This document shows, piece by piece, positions 38,792 through 47,559 of a DNA stretch of 64,000 nt (its first letter is position 1; each line of letters opens with the position of its first letter). A program made the position numbers and the translations under genes. The stretch spans positions 224,404 to 288,403 of the forward strand of contig NZ_LVHI01000012.1 of NCBI RefSeq assembly GCF_001645385.1, read 5' to 3'. This stretch comes from Rhodococcoides kyotonense. GTDB lineage: Bacteria > Actinomycetota > Actinomycetes > Mycobacteriales > Mycobacteriaceae. The notes beneath the pieces were generated by a model. That model searched no databases, was not told the origin of the DNA, and saw only the letters and a program-made list of their open reading frames with translations.

Positions 38792-39465
38792 GCCGATTCG
38801 GTCTTTCCCGTGGCGTCACTCGACGGCGGCGTGATGATGTCGCGGGCACCGTCCGATCCGCGCACGGCGAGCACGCGCTGGAACACGGTGACGACGCTGA
38901 GCGCTGCCAGCACCCACATCGCGGGGTAGAGAACACTTTGCAGGCCGGGGATGTCGAAGTGCCTGCCGATGCCGGTGAGACCGGCTGCGACGAGCACGAT
39001 CACCAGGCGATCGGGACGTTCGATCCAGCCACCGTCCGCCGACAGGCCACTGGCCTCGGCGCGAGCCTTCGCATAGGAGATGACCTGCGACGTCACGAGG
39101 CACACCAGTGTCGTGACGAAGAGAACCTTGTCGTTCTCGCTGAACACGGCCCACCACGCGAGACCGGCGAAGATCGCACCGTCGGCGACGCGATCGCAGG
39201 TGGCGTCGAGTACTGCCCCGTACTTCGTGCCGCCGCCGCGCGCCCGGGCCATCGCTCCGTCGAGCATGTCGAACAGCACGAACAGCGTGATGACCATGGT
39301 GCCCCAGAACAGGTACCCGGCCGGGAACATCGTGATGGCGGCGACGACGGTGACGACCGTTCCGATCAGAGTCACCGAGTTGGGAGTCAGGCCGGTGGCA
39401 TTGAGCGCACGTCCGAGTGGCGCCGTCACTTTGGACACCGGCGCTCGACCCAAGATACTCAGCAC
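38788..39465 (-). CDS. pgsA: Phosphatidylinositol (phosphate) synthase
   Basis: This 225-residue CDP-alcohol phosphatidyltransferase has the full motif D-x2-DG-x2-AR-x8-G-x3-D-x3-D at residues 66-91 (Asp66, Asp69, Asp87, Asp91) and about six membrane segments. In this group the enzyme makes phosphatidylinositol phosphate from CDP-diacylglycerol and inositol phosphate, the start of PIM synthesis. GTG at 39465 follows AGGGGG by about 7 bases. Orthologue: Rv2612c (pgsA1). Confidence 0.93.
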   Translation of the reverse strand: MLSILGRAPVSKVTAPLGRALNATGLTPNSVTLIGTVVTVVAAITMFPAGYLFWGTMVITLFVLFDMLDGAMARARGGGTKYGAVLDATCDRVADGAIFAGLAWWAVFSENDKVLFVTTLVCLVTSQVISYAKARAEASGLSADGGWIERPDRLVIVLVAAGLTGIGRHFDIPGLQSVLYPAMWVLAALSVVTVFQRVLAVRGSDGARDIITPPSSDATGKTESA

Positions 39466-39490
39466 GACGCACCCCCCTGCAGAATCGTAG

Positions 39491-40033
39491 TCATTCGGCC
39501 CAGGCCGACGCCAGCAATGCCCGTGTGTCCCGAAGTAGCTGGGGCATGACCTTCGCACCGCCGACGACGGTGATGAAGTTCGCGTCGCCGCCCCACCTGG
39601 GGACGATGTGCTGATGCAGGTGTTCGGCGAGCGAACCACCCGCGGCGGCGCCCAGGTTCAATCCCACGTTGAACCCGTGCGGACGCGACACCGTCTTGAT
39701 GACGCGGATGGCCTGCTGCGTGAAGGCCATCAACTCGTCGCTCTCGGCCCGGGTCAGGTCTTCGAGCGCGGCGACGCGCCGGTACGGCACGATCATCGTG
39801 TGGCCCGGGTTGTACGGGTACAGATTCAGCACCGCGTAGACCTGCTCGCCCCGCGCCACGACCAGCCCGTCCTCGTCCGTCATCTTCGGGATGTCGGTGA
39901 ACGGTTCGCTGGAGTGATTCTTGGATTCCGGCGCTTCGGTGATGTACGACATCCGATGCGGCGTCCACAACCGCTCCAACCGATCCGGATCACCCACCCC
40001 GGTGTCGACGATCGTGGCGTCCTGTTCGGGCAT
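39491..40033 (-). CDS. HIT-family protein (Ap4A phosphorylase-like)
   Basis: This 180-residue protein has the histidine triad HLHQH at 138-142 in the segment SLAEHLHQHIVPRW. HIT proteins cleave dinucleoside polyphosphates or nucleotide phosphoramidates; the orthologue in position, Rv2613c, has been described as an Ap4A phosphorylase. ATG at 40033 lies 2 bases after the thrS stop, so the two are coupled, which fits because synthetases make Ap4A as a by-product. Confidence 0.9.
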   Translation of the reverse strand: MPEQDATIVDTGVGDPDRLERLWTPHRMSYITEAPESKNHSSEPFTDIPKMTDEDGLVVARGEQVYAVLNLYPYNPGHTMIVPYRRVAALEDLTRAESDELMAFTQQAIRVIKTVSRPHGFNVGLNLGAAAGGSLAEHLHQHIVPRWGGDANFITVVGGAKVMPQLLRDTRALLASAWAE

Positions 40034-40035
40034 GT

Positions 40036-42099
<2,064 letters not shown>

Positions 42100-42196
42100 A
42101 GCGATGTGCTCCTCGTTCGTTCTTCGCGGCCGGTGAGACCGATGACAGCCTATCGGCTGAACACCCGGTACTTACCGCCACACGTCCGCGGCGTGG

Positions 42197-42670
42197 CTAC
42201 AGCGGACTGGACAGCCAGTTCCAGTCGAGGCCGAACCATCCACCGACGAGCGAGAACGTGCCGAGCAGCCACAGGGTCAGCAGCACGACGAGGGTCGTGA
42301 ACAGCACCCCTATCCCTTTGACCACGAGCGACTGCCGCGAGAACCACTCCATGAACCGGTCGTAGTGCTTCCGGACGAATTTCAGCAGGCGGTGCGCCCA
42401 CGTGAACTCGGACGCAAGGATGCCGAGGCCCGCGAACACGATCAGCCAACCGGGACCCGGGTACGGGATGGCGAGAATGCCGAGGGCGAGAACGACGACA
42501 CCCAGGACACCGACCGCGATGCGGTAGGCGAAATCCACGGTCGGGTTGGCCGCGATCTTCTTGCGGAACCGACGACGCCGTTCGGCGACCTTGTCGAAGA
42601 CACCGCCCTTGTCGTCGCGCGGCGCGTCGTCGCGCGGAGGGTTGTCGGTGCGGGCGTCGTCTGCGGTCAC
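42197..42670 (-). CDS. PGPGW-domain membrane protein (TIGR02611 family)
   Basis: This 157-residue protein has a charged N-terminal half with basic coiled segments, two close membrane segments around IAVGVLGVVVLALG and PYPGPGWLIVFAGL, and a final segment near residue 130. PYPGPGW defines the PGPGW family, whose function is unknown. GTG at 42670 has no strong ribosome site. It lies upstream of thrS on the same strand after 97 bases. Confidence 0.8.
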   Translation of the reverse strand: MTADDARTDNPPRDDAPRDDKGGVFDKVAERRRRFRKKIAANPTVDFAYRIAVGVLGVVVLALGILAIPYPGPGWLIVFAGLGILASEFTWAHRLLKFVRKHYDRFMEWFSRQSLVVKGIGVLFTTLVVLLTLWLLGTFSLVGGWFGLDWNWLSSPL

Positions 42671-42693
42671 GGATACAGGCTACCGACGTCCGG

Positions 42694-42727
42694 CGACAGT
42701 GCCCGGACGACGACAGTGCCCGGACGA
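42694..42727. repeat. Exact 17-base tandem repeat, two copies
   Basis: CGACAGTGCCCGGACGA occurs twice in direct succession. It lies between the PGPGW gene start and the terminator of tRNA-Val(CAC). It may simply mark a slippage event; no function is apparent. Confidence 0.75.
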
Positions 42728-42729
42728 CG

Positions 42730-42760
42730 AAAAAAGCCCCGCACGAATACGTGCGGGGCT
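42730..42760 (-). terminator. Rho-independent terminator of tRNA-Val(CAC)
   Basis: On the minus strand an 11-bp stem AGCCCCGCACG / CGTGCGGGGCT with a 4-base loop is followed by six T residues. It lies 12 bases past the tRNA 3' end. This is the most canonical terminator on this strand in the window. Confidence 0.9.
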
Positions 42761-42772
42761 TCTTCGATTCTG

Positions 42773-42844
42773 TGGTCCCGGCTGGGATCGAACCAGCGAC
42801 CTTCCGCGTGTGAAGCGGACGCTCTTCCACTGAGCCACGGGACC
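42773..42844 (-). tRNA. tRNA-Val (anticodon CAC)
   Basis: A full cloverleaf reads on the minus strand: acceptor GGTCCCG/CGGGACC, D stem GCTC/GAGC, anticodon stem TCCGC/GCGGA with loop TTCACAC (anticodon CAC, decoding GUG), T arm with GGTTCGATCC. The discriminator is A. CCA is not encoded. Confidence 0.95.
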
Positions 42845-43019
42845 GAGGGGATCTCGTCGAACGAGGCAAAACAGTAACACGCGCCCCACGCATTCCACGA
42901 ATCGCCTCCGCACACCCCCTCACCCCCGAATGGACGGGCGTGCATCACTGGATTCCCGCCCGCTCACCCATACCTATGTGCGTGGCGTGAAGGCCACACA
43001 GCTGTGCTGACAAGGCGAT

Positions 43020-43049
43020 TTGTGAGTTCGCCAGAAGTTGGTCTAGTGT
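43020..43049 (+). promoter_or_regulatory. Candidate promoter of the tRNA cluster
   Basis: TTGTGA (43020-43025) and TAGTGT (43044-43049) are separated by 18 bases and lie about 45 bases ahead of the first tRNA-Gly. The match to consensus is moderate. The rest of the 249-base space 42845-43093 shows no gene. Confidence 0.4.
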
Positions 43050-43093
43050 TTTCACCGCACCACGGAGAGGGCAACCGCCTCCGGGGAGCGAAT

Positions 43094-43165
43094 GCGGATG
43101 TAGCGCAGTGGTAGCGCATCACCTTGCCAAGGTGAGGGTCGCGGGTTCGAATCCCGTCATCCGCT
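43094..43165 (+). tRNA. tRNA-Gly (anticodon GCC), copy 1
   Basis: Acceptor GCGGATG/CATCCGC, anticodon stem TCACC/GGTGA with loop TTGCCAA (GCC, decoding GGC/GGU), and T arm GGGTTCGAATCCC are all present. CCA is not encoded. An identical gene lies at 43439. Confidence 0.96.
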
Positions 43166-43218
43166 CGAGGCTGGAACATTCTCGTAGTTCAGGGCAATCG
43201 AAAGAACGCCTGGCCCAT

Positions 43219-43289
43219 GGTGGAGTGGCCGAGTGGTGAGGCAACGGCCTGCAAAGCCGTGCACACGGGTTCGATTCCCGTCTCCACCT
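43219..43289 (+). tRNA. tRNA-Cys (anticodon GCA)
   Basis: Acceptor GGTGGAG/CTCCACC, anticodon stem ACGGC/GCCGT with loop CTGCAAA (GCA), and discriminator T, as expected for tRNA-Cys. CCA is not encoded. Only one copy is present, unlike its neighbours. Confidence 0.95.
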
Positions 43290-43298
43290 CGTAAGCTT

Positions 43299-43373
43299 GC
43301 GCGATTAGCTCAGCGGGAGAGCGCTTCCCTGACACGGAAGAGGTCACTGGTTCAATCCCAGTATCGCGCACCA
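43299..43373 (+). tRNA. tRNA-Val (anticodon GAC), copy 1
   Basis: Acceptor GCGCGAT/ATCGCGC, anticodon stem CTTCC/GGAAG with loop CTGACAC (GAC), discriminator A and an encoded CCA at the end. It is followed at once by a terminator. An identical gene is at 43557. Confidence 0.96.
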
Positions 43374-43380
43374 CGAAGAG

Positions 43381-43412
43381 GAACCCCGACATCTCAGTGC
43401 CGGGGTTCTTTT
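43381..43412 (+). terminator. Terminator after the first tRNA trio
   Basis: GAACCCCG pairs with CGGGGTTC across a 12-base loop and is followed by TTTT. It begins 7 bases after the encoded CCA, so Gly-Cys-Val probably form one unit. Confidence 0.8.
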
Positions 43413-43438
43413 CGTCAGAGACCGAAACGGTTTCGCAT

Positions 43439-43510
43439 GCGGATGTAGCGCAGTGGTAGCGCATCACCTTGCCAAGGTGAGGGTCGCGGGTTCGAATCCC
43501 GTCATCCGCT
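43439..43510 (+). tRNA. tRNA-Gly (anticodon GCC), copy 2
   Basis: The sequence is identical to the gene at 43094 through the discriminator. Flanks differ apart from a few bases at the 5' edge, so only the tRNA itself is conserved. Confidence 0.96.
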
Positions 43511-43556
43511 CGTCGTCGGCTGCATACGTGCAGTTCGGCTATAGTTTCGAGAACCC

Positions 43557-43631
43557 GCGCGATTAGCTCAGCGGGAGAGCGCTTCCCTGACACGGAAGAG
43601 GTCACTGGTTCAATCCCAGTATCGCGCACCA
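43557..43631 (+). tRNA. tRNA-Val (anticodon GAC), copy 2
   Basis: The sequence is identical to the gene at 43299, including the encoded CCA. It is the last tRNA of the cluster and runs into a strong terminator. Confidence 0.96.
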
Positions 43632-43633
43632 CG

Positions 43634-43679
43634 CAGAAGAACCCCGGACACACCCCGTGTCCGGGGTTCTTCTGCTTTT
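43634..43679 (+). terminator. Strong terminator after the tRNA cluster
   Basis: Arms CAGAAGAACCCCGGACAC and GTGTCCGGGGTTCTTCTG pair perfectly over 18 bp with a 5-base loop and are followed by CTTTTC. Confidence 0.9.
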
Positions 43680-43746
43680 CGGTGGTGGCCGAGCCGCGCG
43701 CAGTGCACGCTGTAGGGGCAGCCCCCCGAACGGAAGGAGGCCCATC

Positions 43747-43977
43747 GTGGCCGACGACAAGCAGACGGGAAGCGACATCTCCGTCGACGAGGAAACCAAG
43801 CGACAGGCAGAGGAGCAGGTCGCCGGACTCGACGAACGATACGAACCAGGAGCAAGGCCCACGGTCGTGCTCCCCGGGACCGACGGGATGGTCTCGGGAA
43901 CGGCATTCGCCGACATCGTTCAGGACGACACGGGCACATCCGACGAGCCGAAGGTCGACGCGGGCACCGATGAGTGA
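43747..43977 (+). CDS. Small acidic protein of unknown function
   Basis: This 76-residue acidic protein has no membrane segment, no cysteine and no recognised motif; it looks mostly disordered. GTG at 43747 follows GGAAGGAGG by 6 bases, one of the best ribosome sites in the window, so it is probably well expressed. Its stop overlaps the next gene start by 8 bases, so they are likely coupled. I do not recognise the family. Confidence 0.7.
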   Translation: MADDKQTGSDISVDEETKRQAEEQVAGLDERYEPGARPTVVLPGTDGMVSGTAFADIVQDDTGTSDEPKVDAGTDE

Positions 43978-44647
43978 ACCGACCGAGGGTGTCGAGCTCG
44001 TCGACGACGACGTCCACGGTTTTCTCCACACCCCCGGTGGCGATCCGGTCGGCGCGCTCGCGCTCACGCACGGAGCAGGCGGCAACTGCGCCTCGTCACT
44101 GTTGGTCGACATCGCCACGCGGTGGTCGTCGGCCGGATTCGTCGTTCTCCGTTTCGACATGGCGTTCCGGCGTGCCAAGCCGAAAGGCCCTCCACACCCG
44201 TCGAAGTCGGCCGACGATCGAGCAAGCATTCGACGAGCCACAGACAGGCTGGCCGACGTCGACGGCCCGCTGATCGCCGCCGGTCACTCCTACGGTGGCC
44301 GCCAGATGTCGATGCTCGCGGCCGAGCACGCGTGGGCGATCCAGGGCCTCGTTCTGCTGTCCTATCCCCTGCATCCGCCCGGGAAACCGGAGAAGGCCCG
44401 GACCGCCCACCTGCCCGACCTGACGGTCCCCACGCTGTTCGTCTCCGGCACCAAGGACCCGTTCGGAACCCCAGCAGAGCTGTCGGACGCGATCGCACTC
44501 GTCCCCGCGCCGACGCGATTTCTCGACATCGACGGAGCAGGGCACGATCTGTCCGCAGCGAAGCATCACACTGCCGAACGCACTCTCGAGGCAACGTCGG
44601 AATTCTTCGCGCCGAACACGCGGGACCGGACGACGTCGCCCACCTAG
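43970..44647 (+). CDS. Alpha/beta hydrolase (dienelactone hydrolase-like)
   Basis: This 225-residue protein has the alpha/beta-hydrolase layout: THGAGGN oxyanion loop near residue 33, nucleophile GHSYGG, Asp in SGTKDPFG and His in GAGHDL. It matches the small KAN-type hydrolases often annotated as dienelactone hydrolase-like. The substrate is unknown. ATG at 43970 lies inside the end of the preceding small gene. No signal peptide is seen. Confidence 0.82.
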   Translation: MSEPTEGVELVDDDVHGFLHTPGGDPVGALALTHGAGGNCASSLLVDIATRWSSAGFVVLRFDMAFRRAKPKGPPHPSKSADDRASIRRATDRLADVDGPLIAAGHSYGGRQMSMLAAEHAWAIQGLVLLSYPLHPPGKPEKARTAHLPDLTVPTLFVSGTKDPFGTPAELSDAIALVPAPTRFLDIDGAGHDLSAAKHHTAERTLEATSEFFAPNTRDRTTSPT

Positions 44648-44668
44648 TCGAATGTTCTACTTAGGGCT

Positions 44669-45121
44669 ATGCCCACCTGGGGATGGTTCATCGTCGCACT
44701 CGCTCTCGTCGACACTGCGGTTCTCGCCGCATGGCTGTTGGCTCGTAAGGCACCGGGCAAGAATTCTGCGACGACCACGCAGATGATGCTGGCCGGTCTG
44801 GACGACCACGCGCGCAACGAGATCTACCGCCTCGTCGGCGAGAAGAAACAGATCAACGCGGTCAAACTGTTCCGAGAACGAACGGGCGCCGGCCTGAAGG
44901 AAGCGAAGGACATCGTCGACTCCGTCGGACGAGGAGAACCCCTTCCGACGCCGGGTACGTACACACACGCCACGGGACTCGACACCGGAGCGTGGGAAGA
45001 CATCATTCCGAAACTTCGCACACTCAAGTCCGAAGGCAGAACCATCGCGGCGATCAAGCTGCTGCGTGCGCGCACCGGCCTGACGTTGCGTGAGGCCAAG
45101 GAAGCGGTGGACCGGCTGTGA
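44669..45121 (+). CDS. Membrane-anchored protein with two L7/L12 C-terminal-like domains
   Basis: This 150-residue protein has one N-terminal membrane helix (about 5-25) and then two copies of a motif seen in the C-terminal domain of ribosomal protein L7/L12, NAVKLFRERTGAGLKEAK and AAIKLLRARTGLTLREAK. In L7/L12 this domain contacts translation GTPases. A membrane-anchored double copy could recruit such factors, but that is only inference. The stop overlaps the start of the GNAT gene (GTGA). Confidence 0.75.
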   Translation: MPTWGWFIVALALVDTAVLAAWLLARKAPGKNSATTTQMMLAGLDDHARNEIYRLVGEKKQINAVKLFRERTGAGLKEAKDIVDSVGRGEPLPTPGTYTHATGLDTGAWEDIIPKLRTLKSEGRTIAAIKLLRARTGLTLREAKEAVDRL

Positions 45122-45648
45122 CCGTGACGGTGGGTGTGGCCGGTCTGTGGGAAGCGGAGCAATTGGCCGACGTCGCGGCCGTCACGTTCCCCTTGGCGTG
45201 CCCACCCGGGTCGACGCGAGAATCGATCGATGCGTTCGTCGCCGACGTCCTGTCACACGAACGCTTCGGCGATTACCTCAGCGATCCAGGGCGCACCATT
45301 CTCGCTGCGAGAGAAGACGATTCGGTCGTCGGATACGCCATGCTCGTACACGGCGACCCCGCCGACCCAGCACTTGCCGCAGTCGTCGCGCACTCCCCCA
45401 CGATGGAACTGTCGAAGCTGTACGTGCTCCCCGGTCACCATGGTGGCCAGGTGGCACGTGCACTCATGGCGGCTGCCCTCGAGCACGCGTCGGCGACGGG
45501 ATGTGCGGGAGTCTGGCTCGGCGTCAACCAGGAGAACACGCGGGCGCAACGCTTCTACGCCAAGAACGGCTTCGAGATCGTCGGCACCAAGACGTTCACC
45601 GTCGGCACCGAGGTGCACGACGATTACGTCATGGAACGCGCTCTCTGA
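45118..45648 (+). CDS. GNAT family N-acetyltransferase
   Basis: This 176-residue protein has the GNAT fold with the acetyl-CoA-binding segment LYVLPGHHGGQVARALM and a late NTRAQRFYAKNGFE. The acceptor is unknown. Its GTG overlaps the upstream stop. It corresponds by position to Rv2669. The stop codon lies in the first unit of a tandem repeat. Confidence 0.85.
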   Translation: MTVTVGVAGLWEAEQLADVAAVTFPLACPPGSTRESIDAFVADVLSHERFGDYLSDPGRTILAAREDDSVVGYAMLVHGDPADPALAAVVAHSPTMELSKLYVLPGHHGGQVARALMAAALEHASATGCAGVWLGVNQENTRAQRFYAKNGFEIVGTKTFTVGTEVHDDYVMERAL

Positions 45649-45710
45649 CCGGCGCCCTCTGACCGGCGCCCTCTGACCGGCGGCCTCAGCCGACGGCCTC
45701 AGCCGACGGC
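45643..45710. repeat. Tandem repeats made from two convergent gene ends
   Basis: Three 14-base units (CTCTGACCGGCGCC, the third with one change) are followed directly by two exact 13-base units (CTCAGCCGACGGC). The first unit is the end of the GNAT gene and the last is the end of zapE, so each gene tail has been copied into the gap between them. Each copy keeps a stop codon. Confidence 0.8.
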
Positions 45711-46715
45711 AGCGAAGCGCGACAGTGCCAGCAGACGCGACGTCGCGCGAAGGTACTTCTTCCGGTAGCCACCCGCCAGCATTTCCTCGGTGAAGATCTC
45801 GTCCAGCTTCGCGCCCGACGAGGTGACGGGGATGCTGGCGTCGTACAGCCGGTCGGCGAGCACGACGAGCCGCAGAGCGATGGACTGATCCGCAGCGGGG
45901 TGCACGTTCTTCAGGAACACCGCGCTGACGCCGTCGAGCAATTTGCCGTACCGCGACGGGTGCAGCGTGCTGAGATGCGCGAGAAGCTCGTCGAAGTCGT
46001 CGAGCGTGGCGCCCTCGACCTGTGCCGCGCGCTCGACGAGCTCGGCTTCCGACGTCGGCTCGGGGGCAGGCGGCAGATCACGGTGGCGGTAGTCGGGACC
46101 GTCGACGCGAATGGTCTCGAAGATCGAACCGAGCTTCTTGATCTCGCGGAGGAAGTCGGCGGCCGCGAAGCGGCCCTCTCCGAGCTGTCCCGGCAGCGTG
46201 TTCGACGTCGCGACGATCGAGACACCGCGCGCGGACAGCTCGGTCAGAAGCCGGGAGACGAGCATGGTGTCGCCCGGGTCGTCGAGCTCGAACTCGTCGA
46301 TGCACAGCACGCTGTGACTCGACAGCTCTTCGAGGGCCTTGTTGAAGCCGAGAGCGCCGACGACGTGAGTCAACTCGACGAACGTGCCGAACGCCTTGGG
46401 CTCGGGCACGCTGTGGAAGATCGATGCGAGAAGGTGGGTCTTTCCGACACCGAAGCCGCCGTCGAGGTACAGGCCTGCACCCGTCGCAGGGGTCTTCTTA
46501 CCGAAGAGTCCGCGCTTGCCGCCCTTGCCACGAATCTTCGCGACCTTCTGCGAGAACGCCTCGGCCTTGGCGACCGCTTCGGCCTGACTCGGCTCGTTCG
46601 GGTCCGGAATGTACGAGGAGAAACTGACGTCGTCGAACATGGCTGGCGGGACCATCTGGGCGATCAGCTGATCGGACGGCACCACAGGATTGCGGTCGAC
46701 AAGACGTGCAGGCAT
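45699..46715 (-). CDS. zapE: Cell division protein ZapE (AFG1-like ATPase)
   Basis: This 338-residue P-loop ATPase of the AFG1/ZapE family has Walker A GGFGVGKTH at 86-94 and Walker B CIDEFEL. In E. coli ZapE acts on the Z-ring under stress; in Actinobacteria the role is less clear. ATG at 46715 is chosen, while an ATG at 46742 in frame would add nine residues; neither has a clear ribosome site. It faces the RibD-like gene across a very short divergent gap. Counterpart: Rv2670c. Confidence 0.88.
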   Translation of the reverse strand: MPARLVDRNPVVPSDQLIAQMVPPAMFDDVSFSSYIPDPNEPSQAEAVAKAEAFSQKVAKIRGKGGKRGLFGKKTPATGAGLYLDGGFGVGKTHLLASIFHSVPEPKAFGTFVELTHVVGALGFNKALEELSSHSVLCIDEFELDDPGDTMLVSRLLTELSARGVSIVATSNTLPGQLGEGRFAAADFLREIKKLGSIFETIRVDGPDYRHRDLPPAPEPTSEAELVERAAQVEGATLDDFDELLAHLSTLHPSRYGKLLDGVSAVFLKNVHPAADQSIALRLVVLADRLYDASIPVTSSGAKLDEIFTEEMLAGGYRKKYLRATSRLLALSRFAAVG

Positions 46716-46749
46716 TGACTGAGCGTATCGACGTGTTCTCATCTACTTT

Positions 46750-47559
46750 GTGCGGCTACTGGATTTTGCGACCTACTTCACATCCGACAACGATCTCGCG
46801 TCCCGGGTCGGTGCCGAGCTCGACGACGACGAGCTTCGTCGCGCATATGCGTACCCAGGCGCTCTGACCAGGCCGTGGGTTCGCGTCAACTTCGTGTCGA
46901 CCGTCGACGGCGCGGTCAGCGCCGACGGAGTCTCCGCCGGTCTCGGCACGCCGTCGGACAAACGAGTGTTCGGTGCACTGCGTGCGCTGGCCGATGTCGT
47001 GGTGGTCGGTGCGGGCACCGTCCGCGCCGAGGACTACGGCGGTGTGCACCTGGCCGACGACGAACGCGAGCGTCGGATCGCGGCCGGACAGTCGCCGGTT
47101 CCGCGGATCGTCGTCGTGACGGCGTCCGCGTCGCTCGATCCGCAGTCACGGCTGTTCACGGACACCGAGGTTCCCCCGACCGTCGTGACCGCGTCGTCGT
47201 CCTCCCCCGAGGCTCGACGACGCCTCGACGCCGCGGGCGCGCGCGTCGTCGTCGTCGACGGTGACGTCACCCCGGCAGCCGTGACTGCCGAGCTCGAACG
47301 CGCCGGAGAGCGACGGGTTCTCCTCGAAGGGGGGCCGGGCCTGTTCGGAACTTTTCTCGACGACGACGCCGTCGACGAGATCTGCTCGACGGTCTCCCCG
47401 GTCGCCGTCGCCGGCTCCGCGGGACGCATCGCGCACTCGGAACACGCGTCCATGCGCGCCATGAACCGCGCCCACGTGCTGGCCGACGACGACGGCACGC
47501 TGCTGACGCGTTGGGTTCGGGCCCGAAATGCAGAGACCGGGCAGAATGAGGTGCCGTGA
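46750..47559 (+). CDS. RibD C-terminal-like/dihydrofolate reductase-fold protein
   Basis: This 269-residue protein has the RibD reductase fold related to DHFR, with VNFVSTVDGAVSADG near residue 38 and a NADPH-binding VLLEGGPGLFG. It lacks a deaminase domain, so it is not a full RibD. The counterpart Rv2671 has been reported to act on folate or flavin intermediates. GTG at 46750 has no ribosome site and is only 34 bases from the zapE start, so the transcript may be nearly leaderless. It overlaps the next gene by GTGA. Confidence 0.82.
   Translation: MRLLDFATYFTSDNDLASRVGAELDDDELRRAYAYPGALTRPWVRVNFVSTVDGAVSADGVSAGLGTPSDKRVFGALRALADVVVVGAGTVRAEDYGGVHLADDERERRIAAGQSPVPRIVVVTASASLDPQSRLFTDTEVPPTVVTASSSSPEARRRLDAAGARVVVVDGDVTPAAVTAELERAGERRVLLEGGPGLFGTFLDDDAVDEICSTVSPVAVAGSAGRIAHSEHASMRAMNRAHVLADDDGTLLTRWVRARNAETGQNEVP

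Noticed and set aside
43094..43631. Regularly spaced identical repeats that might suggest a CRISPR array
   Set aside because: The repeats fold as tRNA-Gly and tRNA-Val with correct anticodons; spacing is irregular and no cas gene is near.
42773..43679. Integration site or genomic island at the tRNA cluster
   Set aside because: No integrase, no phage gene and no direct repeat of a tRNA 3' end flanking an insert were seen; neighbours follow the conserved order.
43189..44241. Minus-strand open frame with repeated peptide segments (DTGIEPVTSS type)
   Set aside because: The repeated peptides are translations of the duplicated tRNA-Val and tRNA-Gly genes, not a repeat protein.
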